The notes: generated by a model not told the origin, from the letters alone. Counted from the stretch's first letter, positions 55,089 to 63,492 are shown. The stretch: DNA of 64,000 nucleotides from Pseudomonas helmanticensis (GCF_900182985.1 NZ_FXUY01000001.1:4475501-4539500), one strand, 5' to 3'. Numbers and translations: made by a program.

Positions 55089-57539
55089 ATGAGCAAGCCG
55101 TTGATGTACCTGCTGGCCGGCAACGGCAGCGCCGCCGACTGGTGGGATGACGCACTGCCGCACTTCCAGCGCTACGACGTGGTGCCGCTGGAGTTGCCGG
55201 GCTTCGGCGCGAATCCGCAGCCGCCTTGCGAGGATCTGGCGGACTACGCGCAATCCTTGCTGGCGATGACACAGCAGGGCAGCGCGATCATGGCGGTCGG
55301 GGTCAATGCGTTGCTGGTGTTGCATGCGTTGCAACGTCGGCCCGGACACTTTTCCCGCAGCGTTTTGTTGGCGCCAGTGGGGGCGTTTCTCTGGCAGCGG
55401 CGGTTGCCGGCGCTGATGTCGCCACTGCCGATCCGCAAGACCATTCACTGGCTGCTGTCGAACAAACCCACGCTGTTCGCGCGCAAGTTTTCCAACCAGA
55501 CTTGGACGCCCGAGCAGTACCAGCGCATGGGCGGCGGCTATGCGCGCTGCCGTGCGTTTGTGCCGCACTGGGATCTGATTCGCGCCGACACTGCGCTGCC
55601 GCTGCTGGAGTGGATCAGCGATCCGGTCGAGCTGGTGTGGGGCGATCAGGACGCCGTGCTCGGCATCGAGCAAGCGGCGGCATGGTCGGCGATTCTCGCC
55701 CGCGCCGATCTGACCATCAGCCTCAAATCTGGTTGGGGTCATTACCCGTGGATCGACTCGCCCGCCGAATTCGCACAGTGGCTGGAGTCGGGCGAGCGCG
55801 GGTTTGTCGCGCACACCAAGGGCGGGCGTTTGCGCCTGGCTGAACTGGCCCGGAAAGCGGTGCCGGCGGCACTGACGCTCAACGATTGCACCGATCCGCG
55901 TCTGCCGGCATTTCTCGCCGCCCAACCTGATGTGACATGGGCGGTGCGCTCCTCCAGTTATGGCGAGGATCAGGCTGATTCGGCGAATGCCGGTTTGAGC
56001 ACAACCTATCTGCGCGAGCCGACCGCCAATGTGCCGAAACGCATCGCCGAACTGACGGCCGAAGGCGTCGAGGAAGTGGTGGTGCAGCGCTTCATCACTC
56101 CGGTGGTTTCCGGGATCGCGTTTGTGCGGCATCTGTCGGTAGAGCTCGAATGGGTTGAAGGCCATCTGGAGTTGCTGGCCGATGGTCACGTCAGTCCTGA
56201 GCGCGCGACGCTTTCGCGGGTTGGCGATGCCTGGCGAAGCGGCACGTTCACGCCATCTCACGGCTTGACCGAAGAGCGGCTCTGGCAGTTTCTGCAGGGT
56301 GTTTTACGAGTGTTCCACTACGTCCCCGGCGATGTCGAATGGGCCTGGGACGGCTCACAACTGTGGCTGCTGCAATACCGGCCGATCAGCGATTACGGCT
56401 GGCGCAGACACCTGACCGCCGCGAATATCGCCGAGATCCTGCCGCCGCAACCGAGCGTACTGGTGGAGTACGCCCAGCGCCGCGCCGCCGTAAGTATCCC
56501 GGCGATCATGGCGCGTTGGGATGCGCGGGTGCTGCAGGACAACGAGCCGTTCACCGCCGTGTTCGGCGGCGCGTCCTATATCAACAATGATCTGTTTCTC
56601 GCCCGGCTGGCCGACTGGGGCATCAGCGCCGATAACTACGCTGGTGAAGTCGGTGGTGCGACGCCGCATTTGCCGTGGCAGCCACTGAAGATGTTGCGTT
56701 CGTTGCCGCTGTTTTTGCGCATGCAACGCAAGGCTCGCAGCCATTTGCTGAGCCTTGAAAATGGCTTGCAGCGCTTCGATCAGGAACTCGCCGAACTCGT
56801 CGCCCAAGGTGCCGATGGCCAACAACTCGCGGACTGGTTCACTCGGTTTTACGTGTTCGTGGTGCAAGGCAATCTGTGCATCGCCACAGCGTTGGCAAGC
56901 AGTGGCGGCGATTGGCTGGGCCGCCCGCCGACCGCTTACGACAATCTGGAAAACAGTCCACATCGATTGCCGTGGGAGACCGATCCTGCTACGCCTCGGC
57001 CGGCGGCGACTGAACTGCTGCTTCAGCCATTCCCGCAATGGTTAGGGCTGATTCGCCTCGCGCATTCGACCGGCCTGCCGGGCCTGCGCGGTTACTACCT
57101 GCAAGTGCGCGAGTGGTATCGCGACAACCTCATGCGCATCTTCTTCCGCTTGCACCACGCCATGCCGCTGGCGGATCGCGAACACTGGTTTGCGCCGCAT
57201 CCGGACGTGCGCACCCGCGACGGCAGCTTCTGGCAGGACGGTCGCGAAGGTACGGAGCAGGCCACCGGGTTCATGATTTATCCGGGGCAGGTGCAGGGCA
57301 TCCTCGGCGCCGACATCCTGCTCGAAGACACCCTTGATCCGGGGCGTCACGCGCATTACCAGGCGGCGCGGGCGGTGATTGCGCGGATGGGCGGGAGGTT
57401 GTCGCATGGCTCGACGTTGTTGCGCGAATTGCGCAAACCGTCGGCGGTGATGCCGCAGGTGGATCCGGAGTGGGTGGGGTGTGAGGTGTGGTATCGCGAT
57501 GGTGAGTTGGAATTGATCAATTCGAAGGATATGAAGTGA
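55089..57539 (+). CDS. Fusion of a degenerate alpha/beta hydrolase and a PEP-synthase-like enzyme
   Basis: 816 residues. Residues 1-240 have alpha/beta hydrolase order: YLLAGNGSAADWWD, then VGVNALLVLHAL where the nucleophile elbow GxSxG should be (Ser replaced by Asn), acid in WGDQDAVLG, and His in GWGHYPWIDSP. Residues about 255-425 resemble the PEP/pyruvate-binding ATP-grasp part (WAVRSSSYGEDQADSANAGL, LWLLQYRPIS). A central region of unknown type follows. The last 90 residues resemble the swivelling phosphohistidine domain (MGGRLSHGSTLLRELRKPSA). The domain order behind the hydrolase is like rifampin phosphotransferase. Substrate unknown. Confidence 0.8.
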   Translation: MSKPLMYLLAGNGSAADWWDDALPHFQRYDVVPLELPGFGANPQPPCEDLADYAQSLLAMTQQGSAIMAVGVNALLVLHALQRRPGHFSRSVLLAPVGAFLWQRRLPALMSPLPIRKTIHWLLSNKPTLFARKFSNQTWTPEQYQRMGGGYARCRAFVPHWDLIRADTALPLLEWISDPVELVWGDQDAVLGIEQAAAWSAILARADLTISLKSGWGHYPWIDSPAEFAQWLESGERGFVAHTKGGRLRLAELARKAVPAALTLNDCTDPRLPAFLAAQPDVTWAVRSSSYGEDQADSANAGLSTTYLREPTANVPKRIAELTAEGVEEVVVQRFITPVVSGIAFVRHLSVELEWVEGHLELLADGHVSPERATLSRVGDAWRSGTFTPSHGLTEERLWQFLQGVLRVFHYVPGDVEWAWDGSQLWLLQYRPISDYGWRRHLTAANIAEILPPQPSVLVEYAQRRAAVSIPAIMARWDARVLQDNEPFTAVFGGASYINNDLFLARLADWGISADNYAGEVGGATPHLPWQPLKMLRSLPLFLRMQRKARSHLLSLENGLQRFDQELAELVAQGADGQQLADWFTRFYVFVVQGNLCIATALASSGGDWLGRPPTAYDNLENSPHRLPWETDPATPRPAATELLLQPFPQWLGLIRLAHSTGLPGLRGYYLQVREWYRDNLMRIFFRLHHAMPLADREHWFAPHPDVRTRDGSFWQDGREGTEQATGFMIYPGQVQGILGADILLEDTLDPGRHAHYQAARAVIARMGGRLSHGSTLLRELRKPSAVMPQVDPEWVGCEVWYRDGELELINSKDMK

Positions 57540-58045
57540 AACGATTGCTGGTGTTATGTGTGAGCTGGTTGCCGATAGCAGTTATGGCGGCAGATGTTTG
57601 CAATCAGGAAGCTGACTCAAAATATTTCTTATCGCAATGGTCGCAGAGCAGTGAACATCCGGAAGACATACTTTCCAGTCTCGATGGAAAAGAGTTTTCT
57701 ATCGATCCGGGCCACGTGGTTTTTAGCGGCGATCTAAATGGCGATGGCATCCAAGACTTCATCTTCAATTCCCTCGTCGGCATTGGCTCATCAATGGATA
57801 GCACATTCGCCTTCCTGATCCAGTGCCGTGGTTATTTGAGGTATTCGGGCGGCGGTTATTTCGCCGGGGTCAAAGTTCTGGACGGCCCAGCCAAGGGGGG
57901 AGGTGAGTTCAAGGACATCGAGATCTACTCCTACATCAGGGACAAGCGCGGGCGGATTCGCTACAAGGGTGAAAAGGCCATGACCCGGCCACATCTGTGG
58001 CAATTCGACCCGCAGACACAGCGTTACGAAGGGCAGGCTGAGTAA
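57536..58045 (+). CDS. Exported protein with calcium-loop-like motif
   Basis: 169 residues from GTG 57536, overlapping the fusion gene stop (GTGA). Signal peptide ends AVMAAD. FSGDLNGDGIQDFIFNS is a dockerin/FG-GAP-like Asp-rich loop. Cys at about 22 and 98. The C-terminus ends in ...RPHLWQFDPQTQRYEG, as in proteins that report on a growing data set of VCBS-like secreted domains, but no family can be assigned with confidence. Confidence 0.6.
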   Translation: MKRLLVLCVSWLPIAVMAADVCNQEADSKYFLSQWSQSSEHPEDILSSLDGKEFSIDPGHVVFSGDLNGDGIQDFIFNSLVGIGSSMDSTFAFLIQCRGYLRYSGGGYFAGVKVLDGPAKGGGEFKDIEIYSYIRDKRGRIRYKGEKAMTRPHLWQFDPQTQRYEGQAE

Positions 58046-58080
58046 GCCGACGGTCCCCACGGCATTTACGGAGTTACTAC

Positions 58081-58587
58081 GTGAAAGGATTTTCGATTGT
58101 TCTCGGCAGCTTGATATTGGCTGCCGCGACCATGGCATTCGCTGCCGATCCAACCTTCAAGGATTACACCGTCACGCCAGTTTTCACCGGCCCCAACCAT
58201 AAGCTGGTGCTGCAAGAAAACAGCAGCCCAATGATGGATCAGGCACGGGTGCAAGCCCTGAAAGGCAAGGTCAACTTCGCCGGCCATTACATCCTGCACA
58301 GGCTCGGCTGTGGCGGCAGCGCCATTTGCGGCGAAGTGCTGGACGCTCAGACTGGGGAAGTCGTTGGCGGTCTGCCGAATGCTTACGACGGCAGCACCTT
58401 CGGCATGGTTTACCAGCCCGACAGCCGCTTGATCATCGTGTCCGGCATCACGCTCGACGGCGAAGAAGATGCCCAAGGGAATGCTTTGGAAAGTGGTAAC
58501 CGGGACCGTTACTACGAATTTGTGAACAATGAATTCCGGCTGCTGAGCATGACCGACGTGGAATCGTCGCCGATAGATGAGGAGTGA
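58081..58587 (+). CDS. Exported protein of unknown function
   Basis: 168 residues, GTG start. Signal peptide ends MAFAAD. A conserved-looking core HYILHRLGCGGSAICGEVLD has two Cys that may pair, and an FGMVYQPDSRLIIVSGITLD segment reads like a beta-propeller blade. No family recognised. Short spacing (35 bases) from the preceding gene suggests a common transcript. Confidence 0.6.
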   Translation: MKGFSIVLGSLILAAATMAFAADPTFKDYTVTPVFTGPNHKLVLQENSSPMMDQARVQALKGKVNFAGHYILHRLGCGGSAICGEVLDAQTGEVVGGLPNAYDGSTFGMVYQPDSRLIIVSGITLDGEEDAQGNALESGNRDRYYEFVNNEFRLLSMTDVESSPIDEE

Positions 58588-58591
58588 GTGG

Positions 58592-59137
58592 ATGAATCGT
58601 CTTCTCGCGGGCAGCCTTTCGCTGCTGCTCTCTCTGCCAGCCTTCTCCGCGCCTTCGGACGCCTTTACCCAACGCGATGTCATGCAGTGCGGCGGTGTTG
58701 AAGTGGTGTTGGTGTCGTCCTGCCGATCGGTAACGGTGGATGGTGCGCAAACCCACGTCATCCCGGTCTGCTCCGACCAGACCATCAACATCGGCGGCAA
58801 AGTGCTTCGACGCGATATCAGCAAAGTTTCACAACTCACTTCCGACGGTGCGAAGACGAAGATGTTGAGCAATGTTGTTGTGGCGATGGATTGCGTGGAC
58901 GGCACCAAGGGCAGTCTTGTTTCGATAGGCGGCTATGGCGGTTGCGGTGCCTGCGCGGAGTGGCACGGTTATTACTCGACAGCAGGGCGATTGGAGCAAT
59001 ACAGCTTCGATAATAACCAGCGCTCGTTTGGCTCGAAGGGATCTCGGGACGAGCTGATCAAGGCCTATGGTGTTACGAAGAGACAGCTAATGTCAGAAAG
59101 CCCGGCGGTGAAGAGGATCGTCTATGGCCAGCCTTAA
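58592..59137 (+). CDS. Exported Cys-rich protein of unknown function
   Basis: 181 residues from ATG 58592, preceded by GAGGAG; the in-frame ATG 58577 lies inside the previous gene. Signal peptide ends PAFSAP. GGYGGCGACAEWHGYYS and further Cys (MQCGG, SSCRS, VCSDQ, MDCVDG) suggest disulphides. No family recognised. Confidence 0.6.
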   Translation: MNRLLAGSLSLLLSLPAFSAPSDAFTQRDVMQCGGVEVVLVSSCRSVTVDGAQTHVIPVCSDQTINIGGKVLRRDISKVSQLTSDGAKTKMLSNVVVAMDCVDGTKGSLVSIGGYGGCGACAEWHGYYSTAGRLEQYSFDNNQRSFGSKGSRDELIKAYGVTKRQLMSESPAVKRIVYGQP

Positions 59138-59970
59138 GTGGGTGTTGATGATCGGCAGCTTGTTCAGCGCTACCAATGTCTTTGCCGTTGACCCGCCAAT
59201 AGTGGGAGCCGCCGGAAACACAGTGACGTTCCAGGCAAAAAAATGGACATCACCCGTCGTGGAATCTACCACTGCCTAGTTCACCGCGAATGGAAAAACG
59301 TTCCCGTTGTTTCATGCCGGCATTGGTGCCCAGGCTTATCTTGAATGGCTCAGCCCTGACAAAAAATTTCTACTGGCGACTGCGGTGGAGTACGGTGTAG
59401 TCATAGGTGAGAACGGTGAGGAAATAGCGACATCACAAGGGCATTGCGATGTGATCTCGATGGAAACCGGTTGCGTGCTTGCTGAGAGTTACGAGCGGTT
59501 TTGTGAAGGTAAATGGGTAGGCAATCAATGGTTTCCGAGGAGGGCGGGGTGCTCAATCCTGTCTTGGAGACTAAGTCACCCAAGGACCTGCTGAAATATG
59601 CTTCGAGTATCGAGCCGGTACAGTCCCGCGCAGAGTCCATCGAATGGAGCCTGAGCTTTTTAAGCCCGGAATCCTACATGGCGGTCATCCCCCGGCGCAA
59701 AGTGTTCAGACTTACAACGACCTCGGTTTCTACTTGGCCGAGGGCGGCAATGATGAGTTGGCGCTGAAGTTTTATCGAGGCGTTGAAGCTGTCGGCAAAC
59801 GCACAGTGCTGATGCTGAACATGGCTGATTCGCTATGGCGACTTGATCGCCAAGAGGAAGCGCAACGTTATTACCGCGAGTACCGCGACGCGATGAGTGC
59901 CGCCGGTAAAGCGCAGAAGATTCCGCAACGCGTCGTTGAGCGATCCGAAATTCAGGGACTGAAAGAGTGA
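59124..59970 (+). pseudogene. Degraded paralogue of the following TPR-like gene (amber plus two frameshifts)
   Basis: The start ATG 59124 with signal peptide (IGSLFSATNVFAV) overlaps the previous gene by 14 bases. TAG at 59277-59279 stops the frame, which continues after it in the same phase (TANGKTFPLFHAG). Near 59513-59535 the homologous reading changes phase to SEEGGVLNPVLETKSPKDLL, and near 59685-59700 again to VQTYNDLGFYLAEGGNDELA. The last 80 residues match the downstream gene: NDLGF, LNMADS versus LNLADS, AAGKAQKIPQRVVERS versus EAGKASKIPARVAERS. Clearly a decayed gene copy. Confidence 0.85.
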
Positions 59971-61046
59971 ATATGTTCTTCCGCTTTATCGTGTTGAGCC
60001 TTGGGCTTCTATCCACTTCCTACGCATTTTCTGCCCCGCAAGTCCTCAAGGAAATTCCGGCTAGCTTGCTGGGTGATGCATCACGGCAAAAGGTGTTTGT
60101 GCTGGCGAGCGATGCGGACGAAGTTTCTAACCGATTGTTGATTGCGCCGGAACAAGCGCGTGACGAGGACATATTGCTCGATACGTCGAAGGCGCTGCCT
60201 CTGATCAAGAGTCAGTACTCGTCCGCTCTTCAGGGAGTCTTCAGCGTCCATGTACTCAAAGGTCGCCATGGCGTCATGACCGTCATTGATCCACAGGCTG
60301 AGGAAGCTGTGGTCAAACAGCCGTTCGTTGAGGCTGGGGATTACATCGCGCTGGTAACTAGCGAAGAAGATAACGCGGTTTACAACTTCAACCTGTTGTT
60401 CGCCTTCAATAGAAGCTCAAAGCAGTTTGAGCTGAAAACTCTGCTGGAAGTGGCGAATAACGACTCCTGTGATCGGTCGCTTGTCAGCGTAGTGGAGTTG
60501 CCGGTGCAGACATTGGGCCCGATCACTCTCGCCTCTTTCGATGGGCGTGAGGCGCTGCAGAAGCTGCAGGTTGCTCATACTGGCAGTATTGAGGGCGTGA
60601 GAAAGAAATTGATGACAGTCGATTCGGCTGATTTGCTGAATATGGCGCTGGCAGCCTACCGAAAGGGTGATGACTTTTCCTTCAAGAATACGATGAGCTA
60701 CGCGTTAATGGGCGGTGGCTCGCATGACACTTGTCCCCCGGATAGCTATATCGTCGCAAAGTACTACTACCCGCAGCATCCCGGCTGGTCCAACGACCTC
60801 GGTTTTCTGCTCGGCGAGGCGGGTTACTACGCTGAGTCCATTGAACTGTTGAATGCGGTAATTGCACACAATCCAGAGCGGACGGTGGCCTACCTGAATC
60901 TCGCAGATAGCTATTGGGCTATGAACGATAAAGAGCGAGCGGTGCCGGCGTACAAGCAATACGCATCGCGTATGTCGGAAGCGGGAAAGGCGTCGAAGAT
61001 TCCTGCGCGGGTAGCTGAGCGCAGTGTTGGCGGATCCGGATCATGA
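59967..61046 (+). CDS. Exported TPR-like protein of unknown function
   Basis: 359 residues from GTG 59967, overlapping the pseudogene end (GTGA); ATG 59973 is the alternative. Signal peptide ends YAFSAP. The middle has a beta-rich part (VSVVELPVQTLGPITLASFD). The C-terminal 110 residues form TPR-like helices (NDLGFLLGEAGYYAESIELL, VAYLNLADSYWAMNDKERAV). No named family beyond that. It is the intact relative of the pseudogene upstream and overlaps the LprI gene downstream by four bases. Confidence 0.7.
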   Translation: MNMFFRFIVLSLGLLSTSYAFSAPQVLKEIPASLLGDASRQKVFVLASDADEVSNRLLIAPEQARDEDILLDTSKALPLIKSQYSSALQGVFSVHVLKGRHGVMTVIDPQAEEAVVKQPFVEAGDYIALVTSEEDNAVYNFNLLFAFNRSSKQFELKTLLEVANNDSCDRSLVSVVELPVQTLGPITLASFDGREALQKLQVAHTGSIEGVRKKLMTVDSADLLNMALAAYRKGDDFSFKNTMSYALMGGGSHDTCPPDSYIVAKYYYPQHPGWSNDLGFLLGEAGYYAESIELLNAVIAHNPERTVAYLNLADSYWAMNDKERAVPAYKQYASRMSEAGKASKIPARVAERSVGGSGS

Positions 61047-61642
61047 TCAAACTCAAGACGTTCTTTGAGCTGATCGCGGGTGTTTTTTTGGCTGCTTCGC
61101 TGGTTCCAGCGCATGCGCAGGAAGCCTGCAATCCTGACAGCTTTACCAATCGCGATTTGATCATCTGCGGTCAGCAGACTTTCGAGAAAGTCGATGCAAT
61201 GCTGAATGAGCAATATAAGAAAGCGCTGGTCAGTTTGGCGCCCGCGGAAAAGATGCAACTCAAAGACGTGCAGAAGAAATGGGTGCGCTTCAAAGAAGGG
61301 TTTTGCGAGGAGATCTATCAAGGCACGTTCCCGGGTGCTGAAGCGCCGATTGATAGGCTTGGGTGTCTGGTGCAAACAACCAACGCACGTTTGGGAGAGT
61401 TGATTGCTCTGCAAACCGGGTTACCGCTGGACGGTTTTTACAAAGCCGCCACGGCCATGGCTGGGCAGGACCGGGAAAAAGGACTGGCGACTTCGATGGA
61501 GCGATTGGGGGGAGCAGCCTTCGACGATCCGTTTTGGAAACAATACGCTGATGGGCACTGCGAAATGGCTGGTCGGCTGTTTCGTGAAGACTTTGCTTAT
61601 TGCATTGTTCGTATGCGTTTTCAGTTGCCTATGAATCGTTGA
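61043..61642 (+). CDS. Exported LprI-type (DUF1311) protein
   Basis: 199 residues. Signal peptide ends PAHAQE. The LprI pattern is complete: Cys in EACNPDSFTNRDLIICGQQ, EKVDAMLNEQYKKALVSL, QKKWVRFKEGFC and LGCLVQTTNARLGEL. The last 70 residues are an extension with HCEMAG and DFAYCIVRMR. LprI proteins of mycobacteria inhibit lysozyme; here the role is inferred only from the family. Overlaps the TPR-like gene (ATGA). Confidence 0.78.
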   Translation: MIKLKTFFELIAGVFLAASLVPAHAQEACNPDSFTNRDLIICGQQTFEKVDAMLNEQYKKALVSLAPAEKMQLKDVQKKWVRFKEGFCEEIYQGTFPGAEAPIDRLGCLVQTTNARLGELIALQTGLPLDGFYKAATAMAGQDREKGLATSMERLGGAAFDDPFWKQYADGHCEMAGRLFREDFAYCIVRMRFQLPMNR

Positions 61643-61788
61643 TGCAATGATTGGTTTAAAAGCGTTTCCTGCGTTTTGTTTACCTGTCCGCTGACAGAAG
61701 AGGACTCAATATTCCATTGTAGTTGACTTGTTATTGGGGGAGCCGCGCCTCTAATATCCGCTCAAATCGCGATACCCGCAGGGTCTCT

Positions 61789-61950
61789 ATGAAAAAGTCC
61801 AAACATGAACCAAAGCCTATGATGGCTGCCCGGTTCCAGGCTGAAGCTCGTGAAGTTTTGGCTAAGCGTTCCGGTAAGCGCAGCCGTTTTCTGGATGTTG
61901 CGTTGGCCAAAGGTTCTGATTTTGAGCCCGTCGGTCGACTGGCCGGCTGA
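61789..61950 (+). CDS. Small basic protein of unknown function
   Basis: 53 residues, MKKSKHEPKPMMAARFQAEA start, Lys/Arg-rich, ends FEPVGRLAG. The longer frame from 61723 has no supporting ribosome binding site; ATG 61789 follows AGGGTCTCT weakly. A strong terminator right after the stop supports it being a real transcription unit. No domain recognised. Confidence 0.6.
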   Translation: MKKSKHEPKPMMAARFQAEAREVLAKRSGKRSRFLDVALAKGSDFEPVGRLAG

Positions 61951-61964
61951 CGGTTTCGGATTCT

Positions 61965-61998
61965 CAAAAAAAGCTGCCGTGATTGGCAGCTTTTTTTC
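61965..61998 (+). terminator. Rho-independent terminator
   Basis: AAAAAAAGCTGCC, loop and GGCAGCTTTTTTT, 15 bases after the small basic gene. The A run on the other side also lets it act on minus-strand transcripts from the DUF6124 gene. Confidence 0.9.
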
Positions 61999-62065
61999 GT
62001 CTGGATTTCTACAGACAGTTGCAGAAAGGGGACTTAACGTCCCCTTTTTTCATCCGCAAATCTCG

Positions 62066-62437
62066 CTACGGCTTGGCCGCCACGCTTCGCACTTCAATCT
62101 GGTCGAGCGTCCCTTCCACCATCAATCTCACCCCGTCCGCCATTCTGCTCAGGGCCAGTGCCACCGAGCGGCGGGAGCCGTGGAGGTCGTCGGCGAGGTC
62201 GCAGGCGATGACGCTGATGGACAGAAGGTCTTCGGAGGCGTTGGCCATGAGGGCTTCGGCGTCGGTGCCGGGGGAGAGGCTGAAGAGGCCGGTTTCGCGT
62301 TTGGGGTGCGGTTCGATGGGCGGTTTGAAGTGGTGGTCGAGGGCGCGTTCGGCGGCTTCGTGGAATTTCTTTGATTCCAGGGATTCGTAGGGCGATATGT
62401 CTGGGGTTTCGGGGGGATTGGGTGTTGGTTTGATCAT
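62066..62437 (-). CDS. DUF6124 family protein
   Basis: 123 residues from ATG 62437. MIKPTPNPPETP start, YESLESKKFHEAAERALDHH, and a helical C-terminal part with LANASEDLLSISVIACDLAD-type segment (residues about 64-85) and ALALSRMADGVRLMVEGTLD. This matches small Pseudomonas proteins annotated DUF6124, related to DUF3077 proteins, of unknown function. The open frame continues 231 bases upstream into a strongly folded leader; I take that as untranslated, but a longer protein cannot be excluded from the frame alone. Confidence 0.8.
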   Translation of the reverse strand: MIKPTPNPPETPDISPYESLESKKFHEAAERALDHHFKPPIEPHPKRETGLFSLSPGTDAEALMANASEDLLSISVIACDLADDLHGSRRSVALALSRMADGVRLMVEGTLDQIEVRSVAAKP

Positions 62438-62468
62438 AGGTATTTTCCGAGTTATGGAGCCAACACCG

Positions 62469-62562
62469 TTTCGCTTGCTTCGAAAGGGTGGCAGCTGTGT
62501 ATAGGTGTGCAAGACCGGACTCGGAAACCGGCAGACCCGAAGGCCTCCCATACACAGCCGCC
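62469..62562 (-). ncRNA. Structured 5' leader RNA of the DUF6124 gene (predicted three-way junction)
   Basis: Read on the minus strand, 62562-62547 (GGCGGCTGTGTATGGG) pairs along all 16 positions with 62505-62490 (CCTATACACAGCTGCC), with two G-U pairs. Inside are two hairpins: AGGCC-TTCG-GGTCT at 62546-62533, with the extra stable C(UUCG)G loop directly next to the long stem, and CCGG-9 bases-CCGG at 62531-62515. A fourth hairpin, TTTCG-7-CGAAA, follows at 62485-62469, and the gene starts 32 bases later. A cis-regulatory element is the likely role. Confidence 0.6.
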
Positions 62563-62756
62563 ATAACAGTTCGCGAGCATAGGAAAACACTCGGCGAATA
62601 GCCATAACTGAATGCATGACGAGTCTGGACTTGCACGTCCGTATCACCGATTTTGCGGCGACCCACAAAGCCTATCCCCACCGTACCAACCCGCCTAGTT
62701 CATGGACAGCACCGCACTTTGCAGGAAATTTCCCATAGATTCGCGGGGCGGAAGAT

Positions 62757-62834
62757 CAAAAGATCGCAGGCTTCGCCAGCTCCTACAGGGATGTGTTTCA
62801 ACAGGTGTAGGACGTTGCCTGCGGAATCGTGACT
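62757..62834. repeat. Degenerate REP element
   Basis: AAAAGATCGCAGGCTTCGCC and AGCTCCTACAGGG match the arm of the REPIN at 2013-2090. A poorly matching reverse arm (TGTAGGACGTTGCCTGCGG) follows. It lies in the 515-base gap between the divergent DUF6124 and SCP2-like genes; apart from the leader RNA and this repeat I see nothing else there. Confidence 0.65.
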
Positions 62835-62952
62835 TGGCGGTCATCGTGCGGGAAATGGTCTGCATCCTCTTCCAACAGTGTCAGATACTGGCGTTATCGT
62901 CCGAATCCCTTACACTGCCTCGGCCGTTCATTTTCCTTTTGAGGCTGTGCGC

Positions 62953-63336
62953 ATGAAATTTCGTTTTCTTCTGTGGATGATGGGTTTGTTGATGGGTAAG
63001 GCCAGCCGGACAAATCCTGCGTTCCAACAGCAGTTGGGTGACAAGGATCTGGTGTTTCAGCTGCAGACGCTGGATGGGAAAGTGGCGCGGCATTTCGTGG
63101 TCAAGGATCAGCGCATCACCAGCAAGTCTGGCGTGGTGGCGGAGCCGGCGTTTGCGATTGCGTTTAAAGATGCCGGTTATGGCTTTGCCACGATGCAGGC
63201 GAAGAACAAGCAGTTGGCGTTTATGCAGGGGATTCAGGACAAGTCGATCCAGCTCAAGGGCAATCCGGCGCTGGTGATGTGGTTTCAAGGGTTGATGAAG
63301 TATTTGGTGCCGAGGAAGGCTAAGCCTAAGGTTTGA
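62953..63336 (+). CDS. Small SCP2-like protein
   Basis: 127 residues from ATG 62953, GAGG upstream. The N-terminal hydrophobic stretch (FRFLLWMMGLLMG) may be a membrane anchor. The rest resembles SCP2-type lipid-binding domains: VVKDQRITSKSGVVAEPAFA, a repeated strand/helix pattern and the IQLKGNPALVMWFQGLMKYL ending, where a KxxGN near the end is typical. Role unknown; the assignment is by pattern. Confidence 0.65.
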   Translation: MKFRFLLWMMGLLMGKASRTNPAFQQQLGDKDLVFQLQTLDGKVARHFVVKDQRITSKSGVVAEPAFAIAFKDAGYGFATMQAKNKQLAFMQGIQDKSIQLKGNPALVMWFQGLMKYLVPRKAKPKV

Positions 63337-63344
63337 GCCTTTGG

Positions 63345-63394
63345 TGACGCGGAGCGTCACGGGATGCATTCCCACGCGGAGCGTGGGAACGATC
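63345..63394. repeat. REP element (GATCGTTCC family)
   Basis: TGACGCGGAGCGTCACGGGA followed by a palindromic CCCACGCGGAGCGTGGG and ACGATC, the same family as 914-1023 but a shorter copy. Confidence 0.8.
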
Positions 63395-63421
63395 AGGGGC
63401 GGTCTGGTAGACCGAGCTGGA

Positions 63422-63492
63422 TTCTTCGCGAGCAAGCTCGCTCCCACAGGAGGTCACCTAAACCTTGTAGGAGTGAGCCTGTTCGCGATTGC
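63422..63492. repeat. Two short REP arms of different families
   Basis: TTCGCGAGCAAGCTCGCTCC (reverse of the GGAGCGAGCTTGCTCG family) is followed by TGTAGGAGTGAGCCTGTTCG, the arm found at 6169-6258. Both lie between the converging SCP2-like and HDOD genes. Confidence 0.75.

Noticed and set aside
62702..62956. 84-codon open frame upstream of the SCP2-like gene
   Set aside because: It runs through a REP element and overlaps the real start region; no support for translation.
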